DNA of 13,249 nucleotides from Campylobacter concisus. Lineage in GTDB: Bacteria; Campylobacterota; Campylobacteria; Campylobacterales; Campylobacteraceae. Shown piece by piece: positions 11,253 to 13,249 of the stretch. Numbering within the stretch: the first letter of the stretch is position 1; each line of letters begins with the position of its first letter. A program made the position numbers and the translations under genes. The DNA is taken from NCBI GenBank assembly GCA_018375265.1, contig JAHADO010000013.1, positions 1 to 13,249 on the forward strand. Direction: 5' to 3'. The notes under the pieces are model-generated. The model saw nothing but the letters and a program-made list of their open reading frames with translations, was not told where the DNA came from and did not search any database.

Positions 11253-12779
11253 TTAACGGCGCATTTTGCGTGCCGTTGCAATAATGGTCAGACCAGAAAG
11301 AATCATGCCGCCGAGCATTGCGATAGATGTTGCGTTGTCGCCCGTGTTAGGTAGAACAGCTACCTTCTTTGTGTGAGTAGGTTTCTTCTGCTCAGACTGC
11401 TTAGGTGATTCCTCGGACGGCTTCTGTGGCTTCTCAGATGGCTCGGAAGGAGTCTCTGGCTGGTTTGGCTGTGGCTGAGGAGTATTTGGGTTCTCGGGAG
11501 TCACAGGAGTTGTTGGATGCTCTGGTTGTGGGTTGACTGGATGCTCTGGTTGAGGATTGTCTGGCACAACTGGCGTATCTGGGTTATTTGGTACAGGTGG
11601 ATTCTCTGGCTCTGGGTTTGGAGTCGGAGTTGGCTCGGGAGTTGGTTGAGGTTCTGGCTCTGGTGTAGGCTGTGGCTGTGGGTTCACAGGCTCATCTGGA
11701 TTGACTGGTGTCACAGGATTATCTGGGTTAGGATTGTGGTTATCGCCAGGGTTTTCAGTGTTGCCATTGTCAGTATTACCAGGGGTCTCTGGGGTTGCTG
11801 GGTCAGATGGGTTCTCAGTACCATTGCCGCGACCACCAGAGTTAGCAGCTACATAAGACCATGCACTTGAGCGGGTACGCTCGGTTGAAGTGAGAGTAAT
11901 TGAGTTATCAATGCGGTCTGAGAAAGTAGTCTCATACTCAATCCAGTACATGTTATTCTCGTCGAATGGCAGTGCAGACAAGTCCCATGCGAAGGAGTGA
12001 CCGTCTTCAGCAATTACTGGCTTAGCTGTTGTGTCAGTAATCTTTACCCAACCTGGAGTTGGAAGGACATTGCCTTTGCTATCCATCATAACGCGGTAAA
12101 TGCGGAATGAGCCAGCAACATAGGTTGAGTAGTTCTCAATAGTGTCAGTAAGGTTGACATTGTGGAGTGTAGTACCAGCGTTATTGAGACGTACCTTCCA
12201 AAGGACGGTGTTGTGGTCGGTCTTAACGCCCCACTTAGCGATGTTCTCGTCAGTAAGCTCGCCATCGGTGAATGCACTGATATTGAGGTCACTAGAGAAG
12301 TGAGTGTTAAGGTCAATTACGCTGAGGGTTTGGTCGCCGACTGGTGTGCCCGCCTTCATGTGTGCAGCAAGCCAAAGTGTGCCGCGAATATCGGACTTGT
12401 TCTCTACCCAGTCATTGAAGGTAATGCGAACACGACCTGGGTTTCCCGCTGCGACATTTGCGGTTCCCATTTCAGCGCCATCTGGTGCATAAATTGGGAA
12501 TGATGTTCCCTCTGTTGACGGGAATTTTAGCTGTGTTGGTAGTTCCAGTTCAAGATAGTCGCCGCTATGTACGTCAGCGTCCTCTTGCGTTACCTTCCAT
12601 TTAACCTTAATATAGAAGTCTGAGTTAGTATTAACTCGTGTAATGGCTTCCTTGTTGAGGTTGGTTAGGCTAAACTCCGTAATGGTTGTCGCTACAGGCG
12701 ATGTTGCAGCAAGTGCTGGAACAGCTAGTCCAACCATTGCTACGAGAGTTAGCAAAAACAGTTTTACTTTTCCTAGCAT
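11253..12779 (-). CDS. LPXTG-anchored MSCRAMM-like adhesin
   Basis: A 508-residue surface protein. Residues 1-24 form a signal peptide ending ALA. Two probable Ig-like adhesin domains follow: about 28-165, with GDYLELELP (73-81) and VRITFNDWVENKSDIRGTL (117-135), typical of staphylococcal ClfA/Sdr-type N2 domains; and about 180-305, with VLWKVRLNNAG (192-202), VNLTDTI (208-214) and MYWIEYETTFSD (277-288), as in N3 domains. Residues 320-465 are a stalk rich in Pro, Asn, Glu and Thr. The anchor is LPNTG (476-480), a membrane helix (484-502) and an RKMRR tail. Host sortase would attach it to peptidoglycan. The start follows AGAAAGGATG. Likely ligands are host or bacterial surface proteins, but none can be inferred. 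It lies beside a second anchored protein, so this end is a surface-display module. No YSIRK motif is present. Confidence 0.93.
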   Translation of the reverse strand: MLGKVKLFLLTLVAMVGLAVPALAATSPVATTITEFSLTNLNKEAITRVNTNSDFYIKVKWKVTQEDADVHSGDYLELELPTQLKFPSTEGTSFPIYAPDGAEMGTANVAAGNPGRVRITFNDWVENKSDIRGTLWLAAHMKAGTPVGDQTLSVIDLNTHFSSDLNISAFTDGELTDENIAKWGVKTDHNTVLWKVRLNNAGTTLHNVNLTDTIENYSTYVAGSFRIYRVMMDSKGNVLPTPGWVKITDTTAKPVIAEDGHSFAWDLSALPFDENNMYWIEYETTFSDRIDNSITLTSTERTRSSAWSYVAANSGGRGNGTENPSDPATPETPGNTDNGNTENPGDNHNPNPDNPVTPVNPDEPVNPQPQPTPEPEPQPTPEPTPTPNPEPENPPVPNNPDTPVVPDNPQPEHPVNPQPEHPTTPVTPENPNTPQPQPNQPETPSEPSEKPQKPSEESPKQSEQKKPTHTKKVAVLPNTGDNATSIAMLGGMILSGLTIIATARKMRR

Positions 12780-12880
12780 TTGTTACATCCTTTCTTTTTG
12801 ATGAACTTTGTATGTATATCGTAACAAATTACTTCTTGCATTACTTATAGTTCACAAAATCCACATAGTAAGTATAGCAG

Positions 12881-12910
12881 AAACTCCCTAGTTATACCAC
12901 TAGGGAGTTT
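12881..12910 (-). terminator. 11-bp hairpin after the LPNTE protein gene
   Basis: AAACTCCCTAG (12881-12891) and CTAGGGAGTTT (12900-12910) form a perfect stem with an eight-base loop, 12 bases beyond the stop codon. The stem ends in UUU and continues CUG on the minus strand, so the U tract is short; the mirrored layout would also allow termination on the plus strand. It separates the two wall-protein genes, so the adhesin probably has its own promoter in 12790-12880, where I see no convincing -35/-10 pair. Confidence 0.7.
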
Positions 12911-12922
12911 ACTATCTCGATA

Positions 12923-13249
12923 TTACTTTTTCTTCTTGTGAATACCTAATGCTACAAGAATTGTTCCGATTGTTCCCAGAACACTCGATACTGTAGCAGT
13001 ATCTTCTGTGTTAGGGAGTACAGATTTCTTAGTATTCTCTCGACGATTAGTTATCTCAGCAGTCTGAGTTACTTTGTCGGCACGGTTCTCCTGTGTTTGT
13101 GCGCCGTCTTGAGCTGGAGCTGGAGTCTCGTGGCTTGAGTCCTCAGTTGGTGTTACAGGTCGATTAGGCTCTGGCGTAGGCTCTGGCGTAGGCTCTGGCG
13201 TAGGCTCTGGCGTAGGCTCTGGCGTAGGCTCTGGCGTAGGCTCTGGCGT
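12923..13249 (-). CDS. TPEP-repeat surface protein with LPNTE anchor, C-terminal part (cut by right edge)
   Basis: The last 108 codons of a protein plus its TAA. From the window edge it has seven TPEP repeats, then NRPVTPTEDSSHETPAPAQD, a polar stretch, SVLPNTED, a hydrophobic segment (SSVLGTIGTILVALGI) and a HKKKK tail. This is the layout of a sortase substrate: stalk, sorting motif, membrane helix, positive tail. The fifth motif residue is glutamate rather than glycine. Around the motif the protein aligns without gaps to the neighbouring adhesin (LPNTGDNATS against LPNTEDTATV), so the two anchors look homologous and the change looks like a substitution. The N-terminal domains lie outside the window, so the ligand or enzyme function is unknown. 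Confidence 0.85.
   Translation of the reverse strand, partial: TPEPTPEPTPEPTPEPTPEPTPEPTPEPNRPVTPTEDSSHETPAPAQDGAQTQENRADKVTQTAEITNRRENTKKSVLPNTEDTATVSSVLGTIGTILVALGIHKKKK
13166..13249 (-). repeat. Seven perfect 12-bp tandem repeats encoding TPEP
   Basis: The unit AGGCTCTGGCGT (plus strand) occurs seven times without a single difference and continues to the window edge, so the full copy number is unknown. Each unit encodes four residues of the wall-protein stalk. Because the unit is a multiple of three, copy changes alter stalk length without shifting the frame. Complete identity at third codon positions points to recent expansion or ongoing homogenisation. Confidence 0.95.

Noticed and set aside
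11517..11870. 117-codon plus-strand frame rich in Trp and Leu
   Set aside because: It is the antisense of the proline-rich adhesin stalk; CCA and CAG-type codons read backwards give Trp and Leu. It has no convincing ribosome site.
13166..13249. Regular short repeats resembling a CRISPR array
   Set aside because: Units are 12 bp, directly abutting without spacers, and in frame within a proline-rich wall-protein stalk.

Overview
The window is a densely packed stretch in which every gene I can support lies on the minus strand, so transcription runs from high to low coordinates. Shine-Dalgarno sites of the AAAGGA/GAAAGG type, two sortase-anchored wall proteins (one whole, one cut by the window edge), small phage-type zinc proteins, a phage-type RNA ligase and many unrecognised small ORFs point to a large phage or giant extrachromosomal element of a sortase-bearing Gram-positive host. 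No capsid, terminase, tail, replication or integration gene is visible, so phage versus giant plasmid-like element cannot be settled here. No tRNA, rRNA, CRISPR array or insertion sequence was seen. Of 19 visible stop codons, 17 are TAA, 2 are TAG and none is TGA; the long ORFs fit the standard code.

From the right edge leftwards: (1) 12923-13249, the 3' end of a TPEP-repeat surface protein with an LPNTE sorting motif, followed by a strong hairpin; (2) 11253-12779, a complete MSCRAMM-like adhesin with signal peptide, two probable Ig-like domains, a proline-rich stalk and LPNTG; (3) 10257-11168, an RNA ligase with all nucleotidyltransferase motifs; (4) 7584-10238, small membrane and soluble genes of unknown role, including two members of one small family; (5) 6160-7519, a cluster of Cys-rich mini-proteins plus a P-loop kinase-like protein. 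One gene of this cluster is split by an in-frame TAG, with an obvious zinc-ribbon half beyond it.

(6) 5889-6159 is AT-rich and non-coding. It holds a perfect-consensus promoter pointing right, against all the genes, and a leader with mutually exclusive hairpins in front of an unknown gene (5292-5888). (7) 413-5136 is a three-gene operon: a MoxR-like AAA+ ATPase, a VWA protein with a complete metal site, and a double-ring Clp-type unfoldase that has no N domain but carries an IGF tripeptide where ClpP-docking loops sit. The pairing of MoxR and VWA proteins is well known. The tight linkage to a Clp-type unfoldase is the most system-like feature of the window and suggests a machine for remodelling, and perhaps degrading, a protein complex. 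(8) After a 154-base gap with two RNA hairpins, an unknown gene (1-258) runs off the left edge.

The strongest leads are the TAG-split gene at 7121-7519, the lone opposing promoter at 6039-6067, the MoxR/VWA/Clp operon, and the paired wall anchors of which one has glutamate in place of the motif glycine.
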